A stretch of DNA of 64,000 nt from Tremella fuciformis (taxonomy: Eukaryota; Basidiomycota; Tremellomycetes; Tremellales; Tremellaceae). The translations under genes were made by a program, and so were the position numbers. The notes beneath the pieces were generated by a model. It was given only the letters and a program-made list of their open reading frames with translations, had not been told where the DNA came from and ran no database searches. Location of the stretch: positions 1,364,001-1,428,000 of the forward strand of contig CP136492.1 in assembly GCA_032768795.1 (NCBI GenBank). Direction: 5' to 3'. Below are positions 24,470-36,177 of this stretch, piece by piece; within the stretch, counting starts at the first letter, position 1, and each line of letters begins with the position of its first letter.

Positions 24470-25875
24470 TCACTCCTCCGCATCACTCTCCTCGATCTGA
24501 GTGTCAGTCAGTGCTTTGTCTGACTCAGCATTAGACCCACGTCGCTCTCGTTGGCCTTCTTGACCCTGCTGGCGCCAAAGCCGCCAGCGTTGCCCAGGTC
24601 CGGCGAGCGGCCGGACACACTGACTCTGCGAGCCGGGTTGGGCGGGAAGAGCGTCTGTCCGACGCTCAACTCCTTCTTGGCAGGCTGGAAGCCTGTCTTA
24701 CCGAGGGCAGTGCTGTGTCATCAGTAGACTAACGAGGTGCCGAGCATGACGCGGCTCACTTAGCCCAGAAGAAGAGGTACTGCAGGATGCTCGGGTCAGT
24801 CGTGCCAAACGGCTCGATCGGGCTGACCCAGCCGTGCTCGAGGCCCTCGTCAAAGGTCCCAAAAACCCAGCGCTGCCAGTCGGTCAAGACCCAGTAACGG
24901 CACTTGAGGCGCTTGGCTGCACCCCACGTGCGGGACCAGTACCACGAAGCTTTGGAGCGGGTCTCGTAGTGGTACGAGCCCTGCCTGTCAGCTACCGAAT
25001 GGAAGGGAAACCTCAGCTGACCGAGACGACGTATTCAGACCAGTCCGCCGAGGTGAAGGCGCTCGAGTTGATCGTCCGGACGATGACTTTGACCTCGTCC
25101 GAGCCGTCTTGAGTCAAGAGGAACTCGCCAGAGCCTGGCAGTCAGCATCCCACAAACAGCCAAAAAAGATGAAGTACTGACCCATAGGCGACTTGCTAAA
25201 CTTCCACTGCCATGCTTTGGTGTTGTCCTTGGGTGCGGTCGACCTAGTCTCGGGCTCCTCTCCGCCATCCTGAGGTCAGTTCCTCCTTTGACATTCCCAC
25301 TGTCCTCGTTCAGACTGTGAGTGACACTCACACTCTCGTAGCCGGCCTTGTCGAGCGCCTGAGCCGTGAGCTGGCTCTGAGTCTCCGGGTCAACTTCGAG
25401 GGCGGTGAGCATCGACGCAACTGCGGCCAAAGGGAGTGTCGACAGGCCTTCTCATCAGTCCCACTGACAAGATCCTAAACTTCGCATGACTGTGGACTGA
25501 AAGAGAGGCTGACATTTCTGCAAGTCGGCAGGGGATCGAATGGTCTGTGGGACGGTAGAGATGGCCTGCAGAAACTTGGGATATTTGTGCGCCGGGTGGG
25601 GCGCCACTGGCTCTTTAGGCAGAGACTCGATGTCTGTCCCATCAGCTCCTTTATTCTTTTCCAATAGCCATTATCGCATGTGAGCTAGAGTAAAATAGAC
25701 GCTTACACTTCTTCGCTGCCGTGTCAAAGTCATCCATGACCTGCACAGTCTTGAGCGTTCCCTCGGGCCACTGAGCACGGGGACCAGTACCGCCCGTGCC
25801 GGGTGGATACTGTTCTCGCAGACTCGGCAACGGGGTCTCGAGGTACTTTTTGATCTCGATGGGAGGTTGAGGCAT
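24470..25875 (-). CDS. Conserved-looking protein of unknown function (WYWS/CRYWVLTDWQRWVFG motif)
   Basis: Eight exons (25875-25707, 25633-25514, 25447-25332, 25269-25182, 25134-25022, 24980-24760, 24712-24541, 24496-24470) give 341 residues with all phases agreeing. The N-terminal third is Pro-rich (IEIKKYLETPLPSLREQYPP), the middle holds helices (LAAVASMLTALEVDPETQSQL) and a beta-rich part (AWQWKFSKSP, GEFLLTQDGSDEVKV). The most distinctive stretch is the aromatic CRYWVLTDWQRWVFGTFDE with SPIEPFGTTDPSILQYLFFW. The last nine codons are acidic. No signal peptide. I cannot name a family; the aromatic motif recalls fungal orphan proteins. Confidence 0.75.
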
Positions 25876-26244
25876 GGTGTCTCTCTGTCTTCACGGGATG
25901 GGATCTGATAGTATGAGAGGTGTGATGAGGCAAACGACAAAGTAGATGGGATGATGGAGTGGAATGCTCGGTGTGTCGGTGTGAGTGGTCGTCCCGGTCC
26001 AAGGGCTTAACCGGGGCAAAGAGAACACGTGTGGCCCCAGATCCCGAGTAATTCCGAGCTACGTACCCCCCGTCGATCAACTTTGTGGGGGAACACGGGA
26101 ATCATGCATCGGAAGCCAAATGTCAAGTGTGGAAGGAAAGGGAAGAGCAGCACAGATGCAATGTTGCAGATACTAGCGATATCGGGGGAACAAGGTTCAT
26201 ATCTCCGTGTTCGTGAAAAGTCCTTGGATCATAGCAGCTCATTC
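25876..26244. other. Intergenic between two minus-strand genes
   Basis: 369 bases: promoter of the unknown WYWS protein at the left and 3' UTR of the secreted protein at the right. No further feature seen. Confidence 0.4.
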
Positions 26245-27667
26245 TCAAAGAAGAGCAGCACCAATGGCGGCCAGTCCGGCCACGAGTAACCCGTACTCCG
26301 CCTTGCCGACGACAGCACCAGGTGCGGCTGCACCCGATTTGGAGCTTGCACTGCTGGAGGCCGATGCGGATGCCGATGCGCTACCGCTGGCCTTGCCGCT
26401 GCCGGAAGCCGATGCGGTGGCGCTCGAGCCGGAAGCCGTGCTTGAGCCCGACGCAGAAGTCGTGGAGTTGGACGACGACCCGCTCAGGCCGGACAGCGAG
26501 TAGCTCATCTTCGTCCAGGTCGCGCTGGATTGCACTGTGTAGTCGGACCCAATGAAGTCGGTCATGTAGTAGATGTCACCCGCAGAGTCAATCTGCACGA
26601 GAGCAGAGCTGGATGCTGCATATGCGGCTTGCTGGTCTTGCGAAGTCGGGGCAGGAAGTGTCTGTGTCGAGTTGATGAGAGTCGTGGAGAAGGGCACATC
26701 GGCGGTCGATGAGTAGTCTCCAGCATTGGTCCAGTGTGTAACAACGTAGGTGTTCGAGAAGTCGTTCGGGAAGAATACCATCTGATACTGGGTGTTGTCC
26801 CCGTTTGGCACGTTGATGGCCTGGCCGGCGGTGTCAGGGAATGAGGTACCGCTGAATGTCTGCACGTCGGGCTGGAAGTAGTTATAGTGAATGACAAAGA
26901 GGTCGGCCGAGCCAGCAGCGGTAGATGGAACGCCGAAGAACGCTGAGGTCAGCTGGATCATTCCGTGTTCAGTTTGGCAGGCTCACCGATGTGGTTGCTG
27001 GCCTCGGACAAGGTCGGTGTGTATCCGTCTGTCGAAAAGCTGGGTGTAGCCGCCACGGACCAGGCCAACGAATCACTCGAGGCGGCGCTGGTCACAGAGC
27101 TGAGATCCAGCTGGTACAAGCTCGCGCCTGAGCCCGATGGCAAGGTGAAGATAACGACTGTGTCGTGGTCAAGCACACTTCCGGATCGGCCTCCAAGGTT
27201 AGAAGGCTGCCCAGAGGTTGCTTGCTTGGACCACGAGTCCCCGGCAAAGTTGTAAACGTAGACGGCCTGAAGTTAGCAAAAGCGTCGAATTCTCCATCGA
27301 CCAGCGCTCACAGAGAGATCCGACGCGTCAGAGCCAATCACGTACATAATGTTGCTATACTGGTTGAGCAAACATTGGGTGCTGTTGCCGGTCCATGGTC
27401 TACGGTGTCAACAGGGCTGGTCTGAAGAGATCTCGCAGCTCTCACGGGCGGCCCGAGGTGCTCAACGTTTTGGCAGAAGGCTCTATTTCTTTAGCCAAAC
27501 GCGATCAAGAGGTACTATGACTCACGCGACCATGTAGTGTTTGCGCCGAGGTTGACATCTTCGCTGCCACCAAAGGCGTAAAGGTTGCCAGAAGTGTCAA
27601 ACTGCACGCAAGGGACGGCCCGAGCGGCAAGAGCGGAAAGAAGGGAAAATGCGATGGCAGCGAGCAT
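26245..27667 (-). CDS. Secreted, probably GPI-anchored Ser-rich cell-surface protein
   Basis: Five exons (27667-27526, 27482-27446, 27399-27312, 27266-26987, 26942-26245) give 414 residues. Signal peptide at the start (MLAAIAFSLLSALAARAVPC). The body has kelch-like fragments (QFDTSGNLYAFGG, IMYVIGSDASDLS, AVYVYNFAGDSWSKQ). From about residue 335 a Ser/Ala/Gly spacer (SASASASSSASSK) leads to a hydrophobic end, GLLVAGLAAIGAALL, with no charged tail, as expected for a GPI signal. I expect an extracellular wall or membrane protein; function unknown. Similar orphan proteins occur in Cryptococcus as far as I recall. Confidence 0.8.
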
Positions 27668-28076
27668 CGTGGTCGGACGTCGAATTTACAAGGCGACAGA
27701 GATTATGGGATGTGGTTGGACTATGGAGGAGAGGTAAACAAAGGAGCGGGACGACGATGAGCAAGAGGATAATAACAGGAAGAGCAGAGCAGGATCGACG
27801 GAAATAGACGCGACCTGTCACCAAGAAGAGCAGTCACAGGAAATAGAGGAGCCCCGCTTCAGGAACAGGTCTGAAACGCACCTTTCACAGCCCACCAGCA
27901 TAATGCCGATAAGTGCAGAGGAAAGACCGGATGTGGCACTCGTGGGACGCGGCGTGGGGACCTCGCCGTCGCCATCTTGAAGTCACTCTGATAGACAGAC
28001 ACATTCGCCCAAAGCCTCAGCTCTCCAAGTAAATCTACGCCGTCTCGATCGAACAACCGAGCAGGAACCCGCCAAA
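27668..28076. promoter_or_regulatory. Divergent promoter region
   Basis: 409 bases between the secreted protein (minus) and NTF2 (plus). No TATA box or known site picked out. Confidence 0.4.
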
Positions 28077-28879
28077 ATGTCGACGGAAATGGACAACATC
28101 GCAAAGCAATTCACAGGTGCGTGCGAAAATTCTGGTTCTTCCGTGCTTCTATTGCCTCACGACTCCTGCGTCACTTGGTCGGCCGGTGGCAACTCAGTCC
28201 ACGGCGAGCTGTGACAATCGAGGCTTCTGGCGATCGCAATGGTCTGGATTGACTGAACGGCCGGTCAAGCTGACCTCAAAGACTTCTACTACCAGACTTT
28301 CGATTCGAATCGGGCCGCCCTCTCCAACCTCTACGTGGGTCGCTCTCATTCAAACACGAGGGAGGCGTCCCACCTGACATACAGCGGGATGGCTCAATGT
28401 TGACATGGGAATCCACTCAGATTCTCGGCGTCAGCGCGATCATGGAGAAGCTCTCCGTAGGTTTCTGCAGCATTTCCGTTACCAGCCGCCGGACCAGTTC
28501 ACCCTGCAATCCATTCAGGCGCGGGACTCTCAGGCAGCCGAGGTGGAAAGCAGCAAGATTGCGACTGATCAATAGGGCTTGCCATTCTCCACAGTTCAAC
28601 ATCAGATCACAACGCTTGACGCCCAACCCGCTTCCTCCACCACCGCCAGCTTGCTCGTTCTTGTGACCGGCAAGCTCGTCATTGACGGCGACAATGTCCT
28701 TCAATATTCTCAAATGTTCCATGTCAGCACAAAGTTGTTCCAGTGATAGTTCATGCTGATCGTGAGCTCGTTCCGGAGGGCGGATCATACTTTGTCCAGA
28801 ACGATGTGTTCCGACTGTGAGCTCCCATGGGTTCAATAGAAGGCTGCGTCTGAAGCTGATCGTTAGTGTCTACGGTTAA
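28077..28879 (+). CDS. NTF2: Nuclear transport factor 2
   Basis: Six exons (28077-28116, 28282-28334, 28385-28456, 28576-28722, 28767-28816, 28867-28879) give 124 residues, one short of yeast Ntf2. Family blocks are all present: AKQFTDFYYQTFDSNRAALS, the segment ILGVSAIMEKLS, LPFSTVQHQITTLDAQP, LVLVTGKLVIDGD and the C-terminal GGSYFVQNDVFRLVYG. The last exon of 13 bases is needed to make the conserved FRLVYG end; without it the frame stops two residues after FR. Ntf2 carries Ran-GDP into the nucleus through FG nucleoporins. Convergent to FAP7 with a 106-base gap. Confidence 0.95.
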
Positions 28880-28985
28880 TCTTCATCTTGCACCTATCCC
28901 TCACGACAACCATCCGGTCCTTTTGTGACCATACATGCATACAAATAATGATGTACATTGGACCAAACTTGCAATGTAGACGAAA

Positions 28986-29754
28986 TCATTCGTCGTGCTT
29001 CCCCTCTAAACGATCCTGCCGCCATGCTTCAACCCATTCGCCTATCCGCCGCACGTTCTCTTCTACCTCACCCTCCGTCTTCCCGTCGCTCTGCAGCTGG
29101 ACGATGATCTCCTCAGCATAGCTTTCACGTGTCTCAGAGAGACAAGTCTCCATGATCTCAGCGGTGATGTTTTCTGTGATCTTGTTTTCGGGGTAATTCC
29201 TGCATCTTCAGCTCTTGGATTCGAAGGAGCTCGCTTCTCTCACCTCTCTGTCAGACGTTGGTGCAGGACGCCGTTGTCGCACGTAAGGACGACTGCAAGG
29301 TCTATCCATCGCTCGGGAAACAGACTTGGGTCATGGTGGTCTATTATGAAGCCTGATTGTCAGGATCTGGTCAAGCCATATTAAAACGTCGCGATCCAGT
29401 CGTATCGCTGCAGGACGAGACAAAGGGACCTGGTGGAAAGCACATACCCGTCTCAGCTGGCCCGCTTTCCGGATTGACCTTCTCCTCCAGCCAATCTAAG
29501 AGCCTGTCCTCGTCTACGATCCAGCTCTTCCACTCGTCGTTCCATCCCTCGTGGAACCCGTGCTCTTTGACGATATCGCCAACGTTCAAATGGACCAAAG
29601 GCGACGCCGAGTCTTGCGAGTTGAGCGCCAAGAGGGTTGCGTGAAGGGTTTTGCCCGTCCCTGGTGTGCCTGAAGTCAGCAAGATCCATCAGAGTTCGTC
29701 CGAGTCACCTGTTATGAGAATGATGGGGTGTTGGCGTGGGTGGTGGGTCGTCAT
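28986..29754 (-). CDS. FAP7: Adenylate kinase 6 / Fap7-type ribosome assembly ATPase
   Basis: Four exons (29754-29709, 29669-29448, 29352-29244, 29199-28986) give 196 residues, as in yeast Fap7 (197). P-loop ITGTPGTGKT spans the first splice junction (K22). Further family blocks: HLNVGDIVKEHGFHEGWND, IVDEDRLLDWLEE, IIDHHDPSLFPERW, ERNYPENKITENITAEIME and ESYAEEIIVQLQSD. Fap7/AK6 is a nuclear adenylate kinase-like ATPase that works with Rps14 in 18S rRNA 3' maturation. It is divergent from IRC3 across 175 bases. Confidence 0.95.
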
Positions 29755-29929
29755 CTTGCTTCGCGAGTTGTTGCAGACCCAGTCGCAACGAATGTGGTTG
29801 AGGACTGGGCAACTTTTCGAATGGTTTCCGACGGAAACAAAGTGGAGGTGTTTCATGTCACGTGGGTCAGTCCGATGTGTTTGAGGACTGACGATTGTCC
29901 AGAGGATGAAGTGATGTTGGGCAGATGAC
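29755..29929. promoter_or_regulatory. Short shared divergent promoter, FAP7/IRC3
   Basis: Only 175 bases separate the two ATG codons, so both promoters must overlap. No TATA element seen. Confidence 0.45.
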
Positions 29930-32309
29930 ATGGCATTGAGGCTGCTGGCACGGCGGACGTTCGTCAGTAGAGTCACAGTGCTATGTGCGTCTGAAGCCTT
30001 GAGCCAAGTGCGGCGGGTATTCCTCCCGAAGCTCGACTCACGACCGTATCTTCGACTCGCCTCATCGGCAGCGGCGGTACAGCAAAGTCCGTTAAGCCAA
30101 CTGGAGGACAACGACAATACTGAGCACGATGCCGAGAACGTAGAATCTCCCCTGCAAGATCTTGTACCTGCCAATGGTCCTCATACGCAGCCCATCACCC
30201 TGAGGCCTTACCAGCAAAGCGCCATCCAGGCATGCCTGACAGCTCTCGACTCTGGCCTGACCAGACTCGGAGTATCGTCGCCAACCGGCAGCGGCAAGAC
30301 GACCATGTTCATGAACCTGATCCCTCTCGTTCCGCCTCCCGAATCCGAGTCCGAGCCATGGAAGGAGGCAGACGAGAAAGGGCGTGTTTTGATCGTGGTT
30401 AGCAGTGTCGAGCTGGCCAGTCAGGCTGAGAATGCCGCCAAGCGCATTCTGGGGACCGGGTGGATCGTCGAGGTGGAGCAGTCGAAGCGGTATGCTTCGG
30501 GTAAAGCGAATGTGTGAGCTCTTCTGTCCGTGTGATGCAATGCGGGGCTAACAAGCAGGACCGTCGCGACATATCAGACGCTCTTGAACATCGAGCGGCT
30601 CAAGAAGTTCGACCCTACTCGATACAAGATGATCATCGTGGACGAGGCGCATCATGCTGCTGCACATTCATACTTACGCCTCTTGCACTACTTCAACGAC
30701 GGAGTCAAGCTCCCTTCTACCGTCGCGCCGATCAGCAAGTGAGCCAGACTCGTCTCCCGCTTGAGGCGCCATTACTGGATTCTCGGGCTGACACCAGGGC
30801 TCGACATGGTGTGCGCGTCCCCATCATCGGCTTCTCCGCCACCTTCTCGCGCCCCGATCAGCTTGCCCTATCTGCCGTGTTCGAGAAGATCGTCTTTCAC
30901 CAGGACATCTCCTCTATGCTCCAGGAGGGCTGGCTTTCCCCGGCCAAGTCCACCTCAGTACATGCGGACCTGCACCTCGACCAAGTGGAGCTCAACTCGT
31001 TCGGGGATTACAAGACTGCTTCTCTTGCTTCCAGCGTCAACACACCCGAGGTTAACAAGCTCGTAGTTGGTACATACCTCCACCGATGTGCGGAAAGACG
31101 ATCCACTCTGGTCTTTTGCGTCGACCTTGATCATGTCGCCAGTCTCGTTCAGGCATTCAGAAACGCAGGGGTCGATGCACGAAGCGTCAGTAGTCTATCG
31201 CATGCGAAGACCCGGAAAGATACTGTCGACGGCTTTGGTCGTGGAGATTTCCCTGTCCTGGTGAATTGCGAGGTCCTGACAGAGGGCACCGACATTCCTG
31301 AGGTATGTCATCAACTCGTACAGATAGGTAGCCGGGAATTGACAGGTTGTAGATTGACTGCATTCTACTCGCCCGCCCGACCAAGAGCCGGAATCTTATC
31401 GCTCAAATGGTCGGCCGGGGCCTTCGACTCTCCCCTGCTACGGGCAAGACCGACTGCCACATCGTCGATGTAGTCGACAACATGTCGTCCGGAATGTTGG
31501 TCTCGCCAACGTTATGGGGTTTATCGCATGATGACATGCAATCGCATAAAAGGTCTGAGACTCAAGAATCGGCGGTCGGTACCGATCAACCTTCCACTGC
31601 CGCCGCTTCTCAGGGCAAGATGGACAAAGTGACGTTCATTGACCAGGATGATCCATTCCGCATCGCTTCACCTTCCCGGCCAGTACTGGCCAAGATGTCG
31701 AAGAATGCGTGGGTGGCGTGCGGGAAAGACCGATACGTGCTGGAGATGCTCGGTATGCCTGAGTATCCTTCGGATCCATGTACTTCACTGATTCGGCCAG
31801 GCAATGGCTTCATAACGGTCGACTGGCACAGATCTGAGGATCCACCATGGTCCGTTACATTCCGTCAGCGCCTGCCGAAGATTCTGGGCGCGAAGGCCCC
31901 CTTCGCCCGACCTCGAACCATTGCACATGCCGAGGAGCTGGAAAGAGCGCTACTCACCGCCGACGCGTTCGCCGAAAGACGGCTCGGACGTGAGCTCGCT
32001 TCCAAGATCTCGAGATATGCCTCATGGCGCACGCGACCTGCTAGTCGGAAGCAGCTTGACATGCTGCTCAAGATGAAAGGTATCTCTGCAGAAGAGGGCT
32101 CGGAGATCCGGGTGTTAGGGCGGACGATGAAAGCGTCTGAACTCAATGCTGGTCAAGTGGCTGCCTTGTTGTGCGCTGCCCAGCACGGTGGCGTGGCCAG
32201 CAAGAAGAAGGCCGATCAGACCGCAGCGAGTGCCCAGAAGAAGCACCAGACGAAGATGCGGAAAGCTCGGGAACTAGCGGAGAGGAACTTGCCTCTTCCG
32301 ACTGAGTAA
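29930..32309 (+). CDS. IRC3: IRC3-like mitochondrial DEAD/DEAH-box DNA helicase (copy A, intact)
   Basis: Four exons (29930-30513, 30559-30738, 30798-31302, 31353-32309) encode 741 residues. N terminus is basic and Ser/Ala-rich (MALRLLARRTFVSRV...), a likely mitochondrial presequence. SF2 motifs in order: LRPYQQSAI (Q motif), SPTGSGKT (K123), IIVDEAHH (D223), GFSATFSRP, STLVFCVD, LVNCEVLTEGTDIPE and QMVGRGLRL. Irc3 in yeast is a branch-migration helicase that maintains mitochondrial DNA. A second, frameshifted copy lies 5 kb away in the opposite orientation, and both copies neighbour AN1-APH genes. Confidence 0.9.
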
Positions 32310-33195
32310 CTCTTCCTGCTAAGCTGTGCCCTCGACCACGTTCGCCTCTCCGAGCCAGCAGTCTGCCGCCAACATGTGTGCGTGCGCATACGGTCGATTC
32401 GAGGACTGCAAGATTCCGGTACCCTCCGCACCCCAAAAGGCAAGCCCTGTTTTTCTTGCACCTCGATGCGAACGCGCCCTTGCGGCGAGGGAAACAGGTT
32501 CAACCTCGAAGGATGGATAAATGCGCGACAGGGATGCCGGCTCGCTTGTCATTTCCCCCTGACTTCCCACAGCGAGTATTGCATTCGGATCTGAAAGTCT
32601 TGCCATGGGTCGATCCGAAGCCGAGCGGCAGGACGTGGAGAAACAAGTCAAGGCAGTCATTAAAGATTGTCAGAGATGTACCGACTCACTGAGGAGATCG
32701 TCAATTCGACAATTGCCACAGGACCTGGCTTGACGTGAGTTGAGTGGTCATGAATCGTGCGGGCTCTGCTGACGCGAAGCATGCAAATACGACGAACACT
32801 ACCTGATCGGTCCAACTTCATCCCGCACTGTTCGGTCTTTGTCCGCGTCGGTCAGCCTGATGGACAAGGCACGACTGTAGGCTTCGCCTGCAACAGGCAT
32901 CGGACTCCCGGGTCATCGTTGTGCCCCCTGCGTAAGCTTTGCGCTGAGATTCAGCCCGACCATTTCTGAGCGACAGATGAGCATTTGATGGCCGCGCACA
33001 ACCTCCTCCAAGCCCCCAAAGTGGGAATCTTCTTAGCCAGATGACAGTCTTTGTCGTACTTTGACTACAGCTCTTTGAGTGTACGTGCAGCAATGCTTGA
33101 GCAACTCCGACAAAGCAGAACCTGACAAGGGCTTCAGAGAAGACCCTACCAGGACGACTATCGTGTATCCCTTGTCCTTCTCATGACGAATGCCT
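32310..33195. other. Gene-poor interval with uninterpreted open stretches
   Basis: About 890 bases after IRC3. A short plus-strand frame near 32606 (MGRSEAERQDVEKQVKAV) reads like a charged helix and could be a remnant, but it has no splice-consistent partners. No RNA gene, LTR or repeat recognised. Confidence 0.35.
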
Positions 33196-33200
33196 GACGG

Positions 33201-34075
33201 TCATCCTCTCCTTGAGCCCAGAGTGCCTTCATCTGCTGCAGTCTCTGCAGGTGTACATCTGTCGCGAACGTCTGTGCGGCTTCCGCTTCCTATTGCTCTA
33301 TTGTCAGCGGTTGTGGCAAGCTCAACGTACCAGTCGGTGAGGGAGTCCAATACAGTGTTCATAAGGACCGCCTCTTCTGGAAGCGGTGGCCAGAATGAAG
33401 ACGCGATAGCTTGTACTCCCATCTTCCTCGGCCATCCGCCCAATCAATCCTCGAAGAAGAAGGGGGGGGTGTCCGGGCAATCCCATTTCTATCGATGAGT
33501 CAAAATGGGAGAGGAGCCGCAATACTCTCCCAGTGCACTTCGAACTGGATACACCCTTGGGATCAAGAGGCATTTTCCCTGGAGCGCAATCAAGGTGGCG
33601 ATCTCGCTTTCGAGGTTCAGCTTCATGAAGTGTCGTTTCGGTAGGTAGTCGAGGTCGATGCGTACCCGGGCGGTCCACTGCACACCATCATCGAAATTGA
33701 CCGGGAGATGGAGGTTGGACGCCCATCCGCCCCATGATATGTGATCAACACCACACGTACAGCCTGGACGGAGACCCTCAGCCCTCGCGGACAGACGCCA
33801 GATCAAGCTTCTCTCGGGTCCTTCTGATCTGCCGCTTGAGCCAGTCAGGCCAACGCGCGAGCTCGTGAGCTCACATCTTCTCCAAGGTGTTGCCGCATCA
33901 TGCTCGTAAACTCTCCTGCGTCCATGAACGGGCACCAGTGAGTCGTGGGATCTTCCCTGTGCCAGTGACAAGATGTCTGGCGGCAAGCGGCCCATGCGAT
34001 TCCTCTCAGAAGCAAAATGGTCCAGACGGGAGGTGGGTTTGAGCACCCGGGTGCCGAGCACTGAGCTTGTGACAT
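33201..34075 (-). pseudogene. AN1-APH copy 2, decayed
   Basis: The first exon is well preserved: start MSQAQCSAPGCSN, then CHWHREDPTTHWC, the AN1-like finger, followed by a GTGAGC donor at the family intron site. After the intron the frame that matches the family (LRPGCTCGVDH, then VNFDDGVQWTARVR and LNLESEIATLIAL) is not the phase the donor supplies, so the join is broken. Matching sequence then fades; a further family fragment in another frame is VLDSLTDWYVELATT near 33300-33360. The HGE and DWEW motifs are not found. It lies head to head with the intact copy 3, 202 bases between the ATGs. Confidence 0.7.
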
Positions 34076-34277
34076 ATCGACAGTTATCGATGGGTATACA
34101 ATCACAATATGACTCAACGGTGGCAGCACCGTTGCCGCCGGATCGCACAGTGAGACAACGTGCCCAAAGGGACCCCGGTGTATTGTACTATGCTTCTGGT
34201 GTGTCTCGCTTACCAGGCGCATGTCCTGGCTTTGGCGTCTCTTCTGTCTTGCCAGTCTGCTGTCTCGCGCGATCACC

Positions 34278-36008
34278 ATGTCCGAACAAGTGGCTCAGAC
34301 CTGTGCCCACGAGCCTTGCTTGCGACCAGCTCGTATTACCCCTTTGCACTTCATGTTCGGCGTTGTGTGCTCCACTTGCAAGAAGACGTTCTGCGACGAG
34401 CACCATCACGATCCTATCGTCCATTGGTGCCCGTTCTCCGACGAGGGATACTGGCACTCACGGGACATGGAGAATTACTACGCCGAGGTGAGCATGATTC
34501 CCTTCCAGCAGATGAATCCAATTGTGTCGCAGCAAGAGGTCATGCGCTCTCAGCTCGATATACCGACCCTGATCGGTCAAGCCCAGACCCTGCGGCCCGG
34601 ACGTATCTGCACCGGACCAGCGGACGAAAAGGAGCGAAAAAGCGCATTTACATCGACAGGCGGATCGAACGCTCACGTTCTGTTGACCTTTGACGATGGT
34701 GTCAAATGGGTCGCAAGAATGCGCGTACAGCGCCGATACACTGCTCCTCCGCTCCCACGAGCTATCAACTTGCGGAGTGAGGTAGCCACCCTGCAAGCCC
34801 TGTCAGCAGGTGGCGTCCCCGTACCCAATGCCTGGGAGGCCCCGGCTCCATTGAAGGGTTTGTCACCACAGAAATGGATATCATCGCTGACCCTTGAAGA
34901 TCTCCCTCATGTCTCGCATTGCTTCGAAGAGTATATCCCAGGGGAGGATCGTCGAGGCAATATGAAATACGAGATGGTTGACCCCTTTCGTCGAGACCAT
35001 CTGATGAGGCGCCATGGGGAACTGTCGATCAATCAATTCACGCAGAGCCTTCTGAGATTGGCTTTACAGCTTGAGAAAGTCTCATTCCCCACTGCTGGAA
35101 GCCTCCACTTCGATGACGAGGCTAAGGTATGCGTCGGTCCCCTGATCACCTGTCAAAGCACTGGCGATCGCCGTCAACCGTATCTCGGCCCCTTCTCCAA
35201 CGCGCAAGAAATGTATCTGTCAACCTTGGACTACGCAATCTCGTCCATTGTGGAAGGACGTAGCGCTTGGTCACCCGACACGGCGTTTCTTGCCTACTTG
35301 GCGTATCGCATGGCCCGCAAATTGGTCGAAGAATGCGAGGAAATGACGCGGGGACCGTTCTATGTTTGTCACGGAGAGCCAAAAGGGGACCATTTGATGT
35401 TTGATGGAGAATTTCGGCTCACTGGGGTCGTCGATTGGGAATGGTCAGTCATGTACCCAGTGCCAGGCGACGACTGAAGGGACAGGTCCTACGTCAGCAC
35501 CAAGGCGGAGGCTTTTCAGCCGCCAATCTTTATACGCGATAAACAGTTCCGGCTGTTGGGAACAAATGCGGCATCCACATGGGAACGGCACTTGGCAGCG
35601 ACATACACGCTGGCGAACAGGAAGGATCTTTCGGACATAGTACTATGGCACTGCCGCAAGTATCAGCGCCTTGGCGACCTTCTGACCCTTGACATTCTCG
35701 AACTGCAATGCCTCAACGCCACCACCAGGGCTTTCCGAGGTATGACCGATGATATGGCGACCCAGCAGCCCCGTACGATCGGGGCCTGGATGTTGGAGAC
35801 AGCACGCATGCTTGGACAAGATCGCCCCTTAAGACAGCTCTGGGAACGTAGAGAGCAATGGATGGTAGGGCAGCCGGATCGCGACAAGTATATCGCAGCT
35901 AGGCGTCAAGCGATCGACGAAGCTGATGGCCGGAAGCGCCTCAGGCTGTATGGTAATGACAGGACAGGTCGCGCATTGAGGAATAGGCTGATGATGCGGA
36001 TATGGTGA
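34278..36008 (+). CDS. AN1-like zinc finger fused to APH-like kinase fold (copy 3, intact)
   Basis: Exons 34278-34487, 34533-34857, 34900-35443 and 35486-36008 give 533 residues. The first two introns (45 and 42 bases) are in frame and are accepted because other copies have introns at the same places; unspliced there, the product is 547 residues. The finger holds CAHEPC, CSTC, FCDEH and HWC. Kinase-fold motifs: VLLTFDDGVKWVARMRV, INLRSEVATLQALSAGG, FEEYIPG, VCHGEPKGDHLMF and TGVVDWEW. The conserved tail (FQPPIF, CRKYQRLGDLL, TQQPRTIGAW) continues after the last intron. As in copies 1 and 4, HGD is HGE. Substrate unknown. Confidence 0.75.
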
Positions 36009-36177
36009 CAGTGTGATGAGAGAAGATAGGAGAGCGGGAGCATGGTCATGTTGGACATGATGATGCATCTCTCTAGCCATGTACATATCATGTTCGCCAT
36101 TCGCAGTTCTGCTTGACACAAGACAGCTGGGGAGGGATAAGTGGCTCTATGGCTGATCTGTGACCGTAAGAGGCACG

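Noticed and set aside
32606..32734. Small frame MGRSEAERQDVEKQVKAV as a SNARE-like remnant
   Set aside because: The resemblance is only that of a charged helix; no neighbouring exons fit and the frame ends quickly.
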